This document shows positions 1-6,680 of a stretch of 8,100 nucleotides of DNA, in pieces. The notes beneath the pieces were generated by a model that made no database searches, had not been told where the DNA came from, and was given only the letters and a program-made list of their open reading frames with translations. Source of the stretch: Nitrosomonadales bacterium (GTDB taxonomy: Bacteria > Pseudomonadota > Gammaproteobacteria > Burkholderiales > Gallionellaceae). The first letter of the stretch is position 1, and the number at the start of each line of letters is the position of its first letter. The DNA lies in the NCBI GenBank assembly GCA_016218465.1, contig JACREA010000235.1, forward strand, positions 1 to 8,100. The letters run 5' to 3'. A program made the translations under genes and the position numbers.

Positions 1-236
1 CCCGCGATGAACTGGCGTTCGAATTCATGATGAATGCGCTGCGTTTGAACGAGGGGTTCGACAGCATGCTGTTTCAGGAGCGCACCAGCCTGCCGCTGCC
101 CGGCATTCGCCGTGAGCTGGAGGAGGCCGTGCGGCGCGGATTATTATTCAGGGACCATCAACGCATTGCTCCTACACAGCTGGGGCAATGGTTTTTGAAT
201 GATTTGCTGGCGATATTTCTGGTGGGGAGCACATAG
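1..236 (+). CDS. hemW: HemW, heme chaperone of the radical SAM family, C-terminal fragment
   Basis: The frame is open from the window edge and ends at TAG 234-236, leaving 77 residues. The visible part contains FEFMMNALRL, followed by a GFD...FQERTSLPL stretch and a C-terminal LGQWFLNDLLAIFL. This is the usual ending of HemW (formerly YggW, a HemN-like protein), in which a small helical C-terminal domain follows the radical SAM barrel. The family binds heme and a 4Fe-4S cluster and is thought to deliver heme to respiratory proteins in the cytoplasm. The CX3CX2C cluster motif lies in the missing N-terminal part, so catalytic competence cannot be judged here. The gene ends 15 bases before the tail of the convergent trmL. 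I see no hairpin with a T-tract between them. The call rests on recalled family sequence. Confidence 0.88.
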   Translation, partial: RDELAFEFMMNALRLNEGFDSMLFQERTSLPLPGIRRELEEAVRRGLLFRDHQRIAPTQLGQWFLNDLLAIFLVGST

Positions 237-251
237 GGGCACGCTATGGCT

Positions 252-899
252 CTATGAATTGATCTGTGCCGCATCAAATCCGCATTGCCGCCATGCTTCA
301 AACACTGTCACCGCCACCGTATTGGAAAGGTTCAGGCTGCGGCTGCCGGGCAGCATCGGCAGCCGTACGTGCTGCCCGTCGCCAAACCGGTTCAGCACTT
401 CGGCGGGCAAGCCGCGACTCTCCGGACCGAACAGAAACGCGTCCCCTGCCTGATAGCGCACTTGATGAAAGGCTTGTGACCCTTTGGTGGTGAGCGCAAA
501 CACACGCCGGGTGGCGAAAAGCTCGCGCAGCGAAACGTTTGCCCCCTCTCCCTCCGGGAGATAACCAGCGACTTGCCCGCTTGCGGGCTTAGTCGAATGG
601 CTATAACCAATGACTTGGTTGTCGTTTTTGGACAGCCTAGTCAGATGGCTAGTAGTTTCACCAGTAGTTCCATAAGGGTTGGGGTGAGGGAGGTTTTCGA
701 GGCACTCGACCAGGCTGTCATACACCTTCAACGCCGCGAACTCATGATAATCCAGCCCGGCGCGGATGAGCTGCTTGTCTTCCAGCGTGAAGCCGAGCGG
801 TTTGACAAGATGCAGCTGGCAGCCGGTATTGGCGCACAGGCGGATGATGTTACCGGTGTTTGGCGGGATCTCGGGTTGGAACAGAATCACATGGAACAT
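252..899 (-). CDS. trmL: TrmL, tRNA (cytidine/uridine-34 2'-O)-methyltransferase, with a large in-frame insert
   Basis: This SPOUT-family enzyme uses S-adenosylmethionine to methylate the wobble ribose of tRNA-Leu isoacceptors. It is cytoplasmic and works as a dimer with a trefoil knot. SPOUT motif 1 is PEIPPNTGNIIRLCANTG at residues 9-26, motif 2 is LFGPESRGLP at 156-165, and motif 3 surrounds SRSLNLSNTVAV at 186-197. The start (ATG, complement of 897-899) matches the family N-terminus, although the Shine-Dalgarno sequence upstream is weak. The protein has 215 residues, whereas the E. coli enzyme has about 157. The excess lies at about residues 71-128, between the YHEF motif and VFALTTKG, and reads PHPNP...LPEGEGA, a familiar translation of interspersed GC-rich repeats. 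The frame stays open throughout. The insert falls in a loop before motif 2, so the enzyme may still fold. Activity is not proven. Confidence 0.92.
   Translation of the reverse strand: MFHVILFQPEIPPNTGNIIRLCANTGCQLHLVKPLGFTLEDKQLIRAGLDYHEFAALKVYDSLVECLENLPHPNPYGTTGETTSHLTRLSKNDNQVIGYSHSTKPASGQVAGYLPEGEGANVSLRELFATRRVFALTTKGSQAFHQVRYQAGDAFLFGPESRGLPAEVLNRFGDGQHVRLPMLPGSRSLNLSNTVAVTVFEAWRQCGFDAAQINS
541..690 (-). repeat. Nested palindromic repeat inserted in frame within trmL
   Basis: The outer element has arms at 541-560 (gccccctctccctccgggag) and about 675-690 (ending ggttggggtgaggg). Together they resemble a common interspersed repeat translated as PHPNPLPEGEG. The arms are separated by a second insert at 561-674, which is exactly 114 bases and encodes residues 76-113 of TrmL. 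The inner insert is modular. It has a direct repeat of 15 bases with 2 mismatches (561-575 and 603-617), another of 13 bases (591-603 and 639-651), and a hairpin at 569-595 with cgact/agtcg outside gcccgc/gcgggc. Boundaries are judged by eye. The disruption may extend a few codons further, to about residue 128. No member of a named repeat family could be assigned. Confidence 0.7.
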
Positions 900-919
900 A
901 AGAAATGCTTGGTAAGTCC

Positions 920-948
920 TTGTCAGTATCGGTAAAAACGGCTAAGTT
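920..948 (+). promoter_or_regulatory. Putative sigma-70-type promoter of the first ATPase gene
   Basis: TTGTCA (920-925) is followed by a 17-base spacer and TAAGTT (943-948), 50 bases before the ATG at 999. The -10 box is poor, but the same block recurs upstream of the second ATPase gene with the same 17-base spacing while the DNA between it and each start codon has diverged. This conservation supports a functional element, either a promoter or an operator. The site lies only about 20 bases beyond the start of the divergent trmL. Confidence 0.5.
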
Positions 949-998
949 ACCCAAACTGAAAATGGTTAATATGCTAATAAATACTCCGGGGAGAAATT

Positions 999-2705
999 AT
1001 GGCGCGTCCTGAGAAAATTCGCTTGGGCGATTTGCTGGTCAAGGAAAAGATCATAACGCATGATCAACTTGATTTTGCGCTTGAACAGCAAAAGAGCAAC
1101 GGGCGCAAGCTGGGGCGCGTGCTGGTGGAAAACGGCTTCGTCACGGAAGAGCATATTTCCGAGGCGCTCGCGATGCAATTCAGCATTCCCTACGTTAACC
1201 TCAAGAACTACAACATCAATCTCGAACTGGTCAGGTTGCTGCCGGAAAGCCAGGCGCGGCGTTTCCGCGCTATCGTGCTGGAAGAACACAATAAAAAGCT
1301 GCTGGTAGGCATGTCAGACCCGACAGATTTTGCCGCAATGGACGAAATCACGCGCCTCGTCAAACGCAATATCGATGTGGCGGTGGTCACCGAGGGGCAA
1401 TTGCTGCAAAGCATCGATCGCGGCTACCTTCGTACCGAAGAAATCACCGGCGTGGTGCGCGGGGCGAGCAAAATTACGGGGAATGACACGAATGCCAATT
1501 TTGCATCTCTGGTCGACAGCTTCGGAACCGAAGATGTAACTATGGCCGATTTGTTGAAGGGCGTGTTCGATGACGCCATGCGGATGCGTGCCTCCGATAT
1601 TCATATCGAGCCGCAGGAAGGGCGCCTGACGATACGCTTCCGGATCGACGGCGTGTTGCATCTGCGATCCGAAGCGGATAACAAGATTGCGCCAGCGCTG
1701 GTATCGCGCCTCAAATTGATGGCAGGGCTGGATATTTCCGAAAACCGCTTTCCGCAAACCGGACGACTGCATGTGCGTGCGGACGATCATGCTGTGGATG
1801 TGCGCATCTCGACCATGCCTACCCAATACGGTGAATCCGCATTGATGCGTTTATTGAGTCAGGACAGAATTCTGCTTGGCCTCGACAAGCTGGGCATGTC
1901 CCCGGAAATGCTGAAACGCTTTCGCGAGCTCATCCAGAGCAGCAAGGGTATGGTGCTGGCCACCGGCCCCGCAGGCAGCGGCAAAAGCGCCATGCTGTAT
2001 GCCGCGCTTGCCGAAATCAACACCGTAGAGCAAAAAATAATCACCGTCGAGGACCCGGTGGAATACCTCATGCCAGGCATCAATCAGACCCAGGTGGATG
2101 AAAAGATCAAGCTGACTTTTTCGCAGGCGCTGCACTTTTCGCTGCTGCAAGACCCTGACGTGATCATGATCAGCGAAATGCGCGATGAAGAAACCGCGCA
2201 AGCCGCCTTGCGCGCGGCGATGACCGGGCACCTGGTGTTTTCTGCCATCTATGCCAACGATTCCGCCAGTGCTTTGTTCCGCCTGGTTGAAATGGGCATG
2301 CCTCGTTTCATGGTGGCGTCTTCGGTGAGGGCAGTGGTGGCGCAACGGTTGTTGCGCCGGGTTTGTGATATCTGCAGTGAACTGCATGTTCCCAACCCGC
2401 AAGAAAGCGAATGGTTAAAGGCCAAAGGGTTGCCTTCCGATCAGTGGGGAGGCTTATTGCGCGGGCGAGGTTGCGCGCAATGCAACGGCACCGGATATCA
2501 TGGCCGCACGGGTGTGTTTGAAATGCTGGAAATGGGGCGCGAGATGACAGAAGCGGCCGCGTACGACGATGCCACTCATTTCATGCAGGCGGCACGCCAG
2601 CATATGCGCGGCAAGACGATTATAGACCACGCGCTGGAACAGATGAAACTGGGGCGTACTACGATCACCGAAGTAATGCGCATCAGCATTCAGGTAGATG
2701 ATTAA
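999..2705 (+). CDS. GspE/PilB/MshE-like secretion ATPase paralogue with degenerate catalytic motifs
   Basis: This 568-residue protein has the layout of MshE-type motor ATPases, which power fibre assembly from the cytoplasmic face of the inner membrane. Two 24-residue MshEN motifs (c-di-GMP binding in the family) lie at residues 8-31 (RLGDLLV...LEQQ) and 37-60 (KLGRVLV...LAMQ). The ATPase core follows, and then four zinc-type cysteines at 456, 459, 492 and 495. Walker A is GPAGSGKS (323-330), with the usual TT run after GK changed to SA. Compared with the neighbouring paralogue, the core shows PQDGR to PQTGR, LRSALRQDPD to LHFSLLQDPD (two Arg lost, H379 and L383), GEMRD to SEMRD, and TLHTRDA to AIYANDS (His to Tyr418). 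The Walker B acidic residues and Glu393 remain. ATP turnover is therefore doubtful, but the gene is intact. GGGGAG (988-993) stands 5 bases before the ATG. I infer a regulatory or structural hexamer subunit. A slow ATPase with altered use is the alternative. Confidence 0.88.
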   Translation: MARPEKIRLGDLLVKEKIITHDQLDFALEQQKSNGRKLGRVLVENGFVTEEHISEALAMQFSIPYVNLKNYNINLELVRLLPESQARRFRAIVLEEHNKKLLVGMSDPTDFAAMDEITRLVKRNIDVAVVTEGQLLQSIDRGYLRTEEITGVVRGASKITGNDTNANFASLVDSFGTEDVTMADLLKGVFDDAMRMRASDIHIEPQEGRLTIRFRIDGVLHLRSEADNKIAPALVSRLKLMAGLDISENRFPQTGRLHVRADDHAVDVRISTMPTQYGESALMRLLSQDRILLGLDKLGMSPEMLKRFRELIQSSKGMVLATGPAGSGKSAMLYAALAEINTVEQKIITVEDPVEYLMPGINQTQVDEKIKLTFSQALHFSLLQDPDVIMISEMRDEETAQAALRAAMTGHLVFSAIYANDSASALFRLVEMGMPRFMVASSVRAVVAQRLLRRVCDICSELHVPNPQESEWLKAKGLPSDQWGGLLRGRGCAQCNGTGYHGRTGVFEMLEMGREMTEAAAYDDATHFMQAARQHMRGKTIIDHALEQMKLGRTTITEVMRISIQVDD

Positions 2706-2804
2706 CATCAATGCCGTTTTGCATGGGGGACAGTAGTGGCGCTCCATACTCTGCGCGCGGGTCAGCTTCGTTATTCTGTTTTGCGATAGAAACGGAATTA
2801 ATGT

Positions 2805-2850
2805 AGGGTGCGTTTACGCGCCAGTTGGCGATGGCGCGTAAACGCACCCT
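2805..2850. repeat. REP-like perfect palindrome
   Basis: A perfect 19-base stem (2805-2823, beginning agggtgcgtttacgcg, pairs with 2832-2850) closes an 8-base loop. The agggtgcgtt...aacgcaccct ends resemble short repeats scattered between genes of many Proteobacteria. It lies outside coding sequence and could act as a transcription or mRNA-end barrier. Confidence 0.8.
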
Positions 2851-2991
2851 TCGAGATTATTGTTGTTTGTAACGAAAATTGGAATTATTCCAGAACAATG
2901 GCTGTTAACGGCTCTGCGGCAGTGCCCTTGCCGCGACCTCTATTGCGCCGGTGTTCGGGAAATGGCTGCGAACAAGCCGTGTGTTTAGCCC

Positions 2992-3020
2992 TTGTCAGTA
3001 TCGTAAAAAACGGCTAACTT
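2992..3020 (+). promoter_or_regulatory. Putative sigma-70-type promoter of the second ATPase gene
   Basis: TTGTCA (2992-2997), a 17-base spacer and TAACTT (3015-3020) lie 49 bases before the ATG at 3070. The block from ccttgtcagtatcg through cggctaa repeats the one at 917-946 with only a couple of changes. The shared position, spacing and sequence argue for a duplicated and retained control site. The second ATPase, the platform protein and the prepilin are probably transcribed together from here. Confidence 0.5.
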
Positions 3021-3069
3021 CCGGCTCTACGAAAGTTGCGTCTCGAAAAAATCAATTCAGGGGAGAATT

Positions 3070-4773
3070 ATGGCGCGTCCGGAGAAAGTTCGCTTAGGCG
3101 ATATACTGATACAGCAGAAACTCATTTCGCAAGACCAGCTCAAGTTCGCGCTTGAACAGCAGAAGCGCAACGGGCGCAAATTGGGACGCGTCCTGGTGGA
3201 CAATGCCTTTGTCACCGAGGAGAACATATCCGAGGCGCTTGCCAGGCAACTCAACATCCCCTATATCAATCTCAAGCATTACAACGTCAATCTTGAGCTG
3301 GTTCGCCTGCTGCCGGAGAGCCAGGCACGGCGGTTCCGTGCAATTATATTGGAAGAGCGCAACAGGATGCTGTTGGTTGGTATGGCCGACCCGACCGATT
3401 TATCTGCATTCGACGAAATCTCCCGTATCCTGAAACGCGACATTGACGTGGCAGTGGTCACCGAAGGCCAGTTGCTGGAAAGTATAGATCGCGGATACCG
3501 GCGCACCGAGGAGATCACCGGCTTGGCGCGAGAGCTCAGCGAGGACATTGGCGATAACTATGTGGACTTCGGTGCAATGAGCGCTACCGTTGGCATGGAA
3601 GAAGCCCCGGTAGTCAAGTTGCTGCAGAGCGTGTTCGACGATGCCACGCAGATACGCGCATCCGATATACACATCGAGCCGCAGGAGGGCCGGGTGATGA
3701 TACGTTTCCGCATCGATGGCGTGCTGCATCTGCAGACCGAAGCGGATAGCAAGATCGCTCCCGCGCTGGTATTGCGTCTCAAGCTGATGTCCGGCCTGGA
3801 TATTTCAGAAAAACGGTTGCCGCAAGACGGACGTTTCAATGTGCGGGCGCGCGATCAACGCGTGGATGTGCGTATCGCCACTTGCCCCACGCAGAATGGC
3901 GAAACGGTGGTGATGCGGCTGCTGCGCCAGGACGGCGGAATGGTCGGATTGGACAAGCTGGGTATGCCGCCCGACATGCTCAAACGTTTCCGCGAGATCA
4001 TCCGGCGCAGCAACGGTATGGTATTGGTGACAGGTCCGACCGGTAGCGGCAAGACCACTACCCTTTATTCCGCGCTGGCCGAGATCAACACCATCGACCA
4101 GAAGATCATCACCGTGGAAGACCCCGTGGAATACCGCCTGCCCGGCATCAATCAGGTGCAGATCAATGAAAAGATCGACCTGACATTTTCGCGCGTGCTG
4201 CGCTCCGCCTTGCGGCAGGACCCGGATGTGATACTGATCGGCGAGATGCGCGATGCGGAAACCGCACAGATCGGCCTGCGCGCGGCGATGACCGGCCACC
4301 TGGTGTTTTCCACCCTCCATACCCGCGATGCCGCCGGCACGCTGTTCCGCCTGGTGGATATGGGCATTCCGCGGTACATGGTAGCTTCCTCGGTGCAGGC
4401 GGTCATCGCGCAGCGATTGCTGCGAACCGTCTGCGGGAGTTGCAGCGAACAGCATATCCCCACGGCGCAAGAAGCAGAGTGGTTGCAGGTGGAGGGGGTA
4501 ACCCCGGACCAATACAGCGGCCTGCAGCACGGGCGAGGTTGTTCGCATTGCAACGGCACCGGTTATCGCGGACGCATGGGCGTGTATGAAATGCTGGAAA
4601 TGAGCCACGAAATGGTCGAAGCGGCGGCGCATGACAATGCCACTCACTTCATGCAGATCGCCAGCAAGCATCTGCACGGCAAGACCGTCCTGTCCCATGC
4701 GCTGGAGCAGATGAAAAGGGGCCGTACCACGGTAGCCGAGGTGATGCGTATCAGTAATCAGGTAGAGGATTAG
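3070..4773 (+). CDS. GspE/PilB/MshE-like secretion motor ATPase with complete catalytic motifs
   Basis: This 567-residue cytoplasmic hexameric ATPase should drive assembly of the fibre whose platform and pilin are encoded next. MshEN motifs occupy residues 8-31 (RLGDILI...LEQQ) and 37-60 (KLGRVLV...LARQ). In the family these bind one c-di-GMP, although the glycine at motif position 10 is Lys in the first and Ala in the second. The core has EKRLPQDGR, Walker A GPTGSGKT (322-329), the Asp box ITVEDPVEY, Walker B with both arginines (R378, R382; RQDPDVILIGEMRD), and the His box TLHTRDA (H417). Zinc cysteines are 455, 458, 491 and 494. The start is supported by GGGGAG 4 bases upstream and by matching the paralogue from MARPEK onward. 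Only two bases separate its stop from the platform gene. PilB, GspE or MshE are all possible names; MshE-like fits the N-terminus best. Confidence 0.93.
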   Translation: MARPEKVRLGDILIQQKLISQDQLKFALEQQKRNGRKLGRVLVDNAFVTEENISEALARQLNIPYINLKHYNVNLELVRLLPESQARRFRAIILEERNRMLLVGMADPTDLSAFDEISRILKRDIDVAVVTEGQLLESIDRGYRRTEEITGLARELSEDIGDNYVDFGAMSATVGMEEAPVVKLLQSVFDDATQIRASDIHIEPQEGRVMIRFRIDGVLHLQTEADSKIAPALVLRLKLMSGLDISEKRLPQDGRFNVRARDQRVDVRIATCPTQNGETVVMRLLRQDGGMVGLDKLGMPPDMLKRFREIIRRSNGMVLVTGPTGSGKTTTLYSALAEINTIDQKIITVEDPVEYRLPGINQVQINEKIDLTFSRVLRSALRQDPDVILIGEMRDAETAQIGLRAAMTGHLVFSTLHTRDAAGTLFRLVDMGIPRYMVASSVQAVIAQRLLRTVCGSCSEQHIPTAQEAEWLQVEGVTPDQYSGLQHGRGCSHCNGTGYRGRMGVYEMLEMSHEMVEAAAHDNATHFMQIASKHLHGKTVLSHALEQMKRGRTTVAEVMRISNQVED

Positions 4774-4775
4774 CA

Positions 4776-6014
4776 ATGGCAGTATTTGCTTACAAGGGGC
4801 GCAACAGGCGCGGCGATCTGGTGGAAGGTACGCTGGACGGCGACGATAGCGGCGCCATTGCCGACCAGTTGGTGAATACCGGCATCACGCCCACCGACAT
4901 TAAACTGTTCCGGGGCATAGCGGGCGGTGAAGTGAGCAGACCGGACTGGATCAAGCGGCTGTTCACCGAAAAGCCCATCAGCCCGATGGATGTGCTGTTA
5001 TTCAGCCGCCAGATGTACACCCTGCTCAAGGCCGGCGTCCCCATCATGCGGGCGCTGGCCGGCTTGCAGGAGTCCACGCAGAACCCGGTTTTCTCTCTGC
5101 TGCTTCAGGACTTGCGCGAAAGTCTCGATAGCGGTCGCGAACTCAGCGCCGCGATGCGCCGCCATCCCAAAGTGTTCTCCGCGTTCTATATCAGCATGGT
5201 GCAGGTCGGAGAAATGACAGGGATGCTGGATGAAACTTTCATCCGCCTGTATGACTACCTCGAATTCGAGCGGGATATGCGCGAACGCATCAAGACCGCG
5301 ATGCGCTACCCCAGCTTCGTAGTACTGGCGATGGTGATCGCCATATTCATCATCAACCTGTTCGTGATACCCGCCTTCGCCAAGGTATATGCGGGTTTTC
5401 ATGCCGAGCTTCCGACCATTACAAAAATGCTGATCGGGTTTTCCGGTTTCATGGTGAATTACTGGATGCTGATACTGGCGATGATAACCGGCGCGGTGGT
5501 GGGGTTCCGCTTTTCCATCAACACGACGAATGGCCGCTACACCTGGGACAAGTATAAATTCAAGCTTCCGTTGGTCGGAGCGATCATCCTCAAATCCACG
5601 CTGTCTCGTTTTGCGCGCGGCATGGCGCTCTCCTTCAAGAGCGGGATGCCGATCCTGCAGGGGATGCATGTGGTCAGCATGGTGGTGGACAATGAATTCA
5701 TGCGCAGCCGCATCGAGCAGATGCGCGACGGCGTCGAACGCGGCGAAAGCATCCTGCGCACCGCAGTCGCCGCAGGGGTGTTCAATCCGGTGGTGTTGCA
5801 GATGATCGCAGTCGGCGAAGAAACCGGCGATATGGATGGCATGATGTTCGAAGTTGCCGACATGTACGAGCGCGAGGTCAAATATGAAGTCGCGACCCTC
5901 AGCTCGAAGATCGAACCGATCCTGATTGTGGCGCTCGGTATCATGGTATTGATCCTCGCTCTCGGCGTGATCCTGCCGATGTGGGATCTCGGCACAGCGG
6001 CGATGCACCGATGA
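4776..6014 (+). CDS. PilC/GspF/MshG-type inner-membrane platform protein
   Basis: This 412-residue polytopic protein is the assembly platform of type IV pilus or type II secretion systems. It lies in the inner membrane between the ATPase and the growing pseudopilus. Two GspF domains are visible, about residues 70-200 (beginning near MDVLLFSRQMYTLLKAGVP) and 270-400 (LSRFARGMALSFKSGMPIL). Hydrophobic segments lie at about 180-202, 219-246 and 382-404, the three-helix arrangement typical of the family. The N-terminus, MAVFAYKGRNRRGDLVEG, is also typical. The length is normal. It starts two bases after the ATPase stop with agagga as ribosome binding site, and its TGA (6012-6014) overlaps the prepilin ATG in an ATGA, so all three genes are probably co-translated. 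Confidence 0.93.
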   Translation: MAVFAYKGRNRRGDLVEGTLDGDDSGAIADQLVNTGITPTDIKLFRGIAGGEVSRPDWIKRLFTEKPISPMDVLLFSRQMYTLLKAGVPIMRALAGLQESTQNPVFSLLLQDLRESLDSGRELSAAMRRHPKVFSAFYISMVQVGEMTGMLDETFIRLYDYLEFERDMRERIKTAMRYPSFVVLAMVIAIFIINLFVIPAFAKVYAGFHAELPTITKMLIGFSGFMVNYWMLILAMITGAVVGFRFSINTTNGRYTWDKYKFKLPLVGAIILKSTLSRFARGMALSFKSGMPILQGMHVVSMVVDNEFMRSRIEQMRDGVERGESILRTAVAAGVFNPVVLQMIAVGEETGDMDGMMFEVADMYEREVKYEVATLSSKIEPILIVALGIMVLILALGVILPMWDLGTAAMHR

Positions 6015-6625
6015 GTGCCCGAGGACAGAGGACAGAGGACAGAGGACAGATTGTTGTCCTCGCTCCGCGCGGGCTGTCGAACACGCGCGGCGTAGCCGCG
6101 ACAAAACCTCTGTCCTCTGAACGCGGCTTCACACTCCTCGAATTGATCGTGGTCATCATCGTCATCGTGACCCTGATGGGGCTGTTCATGAACCGCGCGC
6201 TGTTCTATATGGAACAGGCCGAGAAGGTCGCCATGGAAGGAGTGGCAGGCGCGATACAAAGCTCATTGACCATGCAGTACGGGCAGATTTTGACGCGCGG
6301 GAAGCCATCCGACGTGGCGGCATTAGCGCAGGATAATCCGATGAACTGGTTGCAGAAAAAGCCGCGTAACTACGCTGGAGAGTTTTACGACCCCACACCG
6401 TTGTCCGCCGAATCCGGCAACTGGATGTTCGACCTCAAATCGCGCGACCTGGTCTATGTCGTGCGTCATGCCAATTACTTCAGCCCGGGTAAGGATGGAA
6501 AGAAGTGGATACGTTTTCACGTTGCCGTCAGCCACGAACCCTCGCGCCTGCCCTCGTTGCAAAACGCGCCGCCTGAATTGGCCGGCATACTGTTCGAGCC
6601 GGTCGAGCCGTATTCGTGGTTTTGA
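6011..6625 (+). CDS. Type IV prepilin-like (pseudopilin) protein with long repeat-derived leader
   Basis: From the ATG at 6011 the product has 204 residues. A class III signal, ERGFTLLELIVVIIVIVTLMG, places prepilin peptidase cleavage after Gly39, with Phe+1 and Glu+5 present. A hydrophobic helix of about 20 residues follows, then a roughly 145-residue globular domain that I do not recognise. The protein should be a minor or major subunit of the fibre built by the preceding ATPase and platform. The start is chosen for its ATGA overlap with the platform gene, and no strong Shine-Dalgarno is seen, which suggests translational coupling. An in-frame ATG at 5981 is possible but lies deep in the preceding gene. 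The 39-residue leader is long for the class. Residues 4-36 are encoded by heptamer repeats and palindromes. No other ATG, GTG or TTG in this frame lies between the heptamers and the cleavage motif. Confidence 0.85.
   Translation: MSARGQRTEDRGQIVVLAPRGLSNTRGVAATKPLSSERGFTLLELIVVIIVIVTLMGLFMNRALFYMEQAEKVAMEGVAGAIQSSLTMQYGQILTRGKPSDVAALAQDNPMNWLQKKPRNYAGEFYDPTPLSAESGNWMFDLKSRDLVYVVRHANYFSPGKDGKKWIRFHVAVSHEPSRLPSLQNAPPELAGILFEPVEPYSWF
6021..6048 (+). repeat. Four perfect tandem heptamers (gaggaca)
   Basis: Four identical copies of gaggaca run from 6021, followed by a partial ga. They lie 7 bases after the prepilin start codon. Seven is not a multiple of three, so copy number sets the downstream frame. 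With three copies the frame from 6011 meets TAG at 6093-6095, and with five copies it meets TGA at 6118-6120. Four copies read into the pilin. Confidence 0.9.
6021..6120. repeat. Composite palindromic element in the prepilin leader
   Basis: The heptamers at 6021-6048 are mirrored by reverse-complement copies: tgtcctc at 6055-6061 and cctctgtcctctg at 6107-6119. Between them are two alternative hairpins, ccgcgcg (6065-6071) with cgcgcgg (6084-6090), and cgcggc/gccgcg around gta (6086-6100). The whole looks like an inserted palindromic repeat of about 100 bases that was absorbed into the leader. The family is unknown to me. Confidence 0.65.
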
Positions 6626-6680
6626 TGAACCAAAGCCGGGCGAGCCGGAACCAAAAATGGAAACCTGTGTTTTTGATCCC

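Larger units (their letters stand above)
2706..3069. other. Intergenic region between the paired ATPase genes
   Basis: No convincing gene is seen in these 364 bases. An imperfect stem (2773-2781 with 2790-2798, one G-T pair, 8-base loop) and the long palindrome at 2805-2850 could both stall transcription from the first ATPase gene, but neither is followed by a T-tract on the + strand. Positions 2851-2985 show nothing recognisable. The conserved promoter-like block lies at 2992-3020, and the Shine-Dalgarno GGGGAG at 3060-3065. Confidence 0.6.

Noticed and set aside
541..690. CRISPR-like array in the trmL insert
   Set aside because: The repeats are only two copies each, inexact and differently spaced, and there are no uniform spacers or cas genes.
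1314..1826. Long reading frame on the - strand inside the first ATPase gene
   Set aside because: It is antisense to a gene with clear family motifs, has no recognisable protein features, and is explained by the codon bias of the + strand gene.
2773..2798. Possible rho-independent terminator after the first ATPase gene
   Set aside because: The 9-pair stem is AT-rich with one G-T pair, and no T-run follows on the + strand.
2808..3017. 69-codon + strand frame between the ATPase genes
   Set aside because: It starts within the palindrome and ends in the promoter-like block; there is no conserved protein character.
3805..4776. 323-codon - strand frame opposite the second ATPase gene
   Set aside because: It mirrors the C-terminal half of the ATPase gene, has similar biased composition, and shows no motif.
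4998..6104. 368-codon - strand frame opposite the platform protein gene
   Set aside because: Its composition is rich in His, Gln and Asp with no domain pattern, as expected for a shadow of the well-supported + strand gene.
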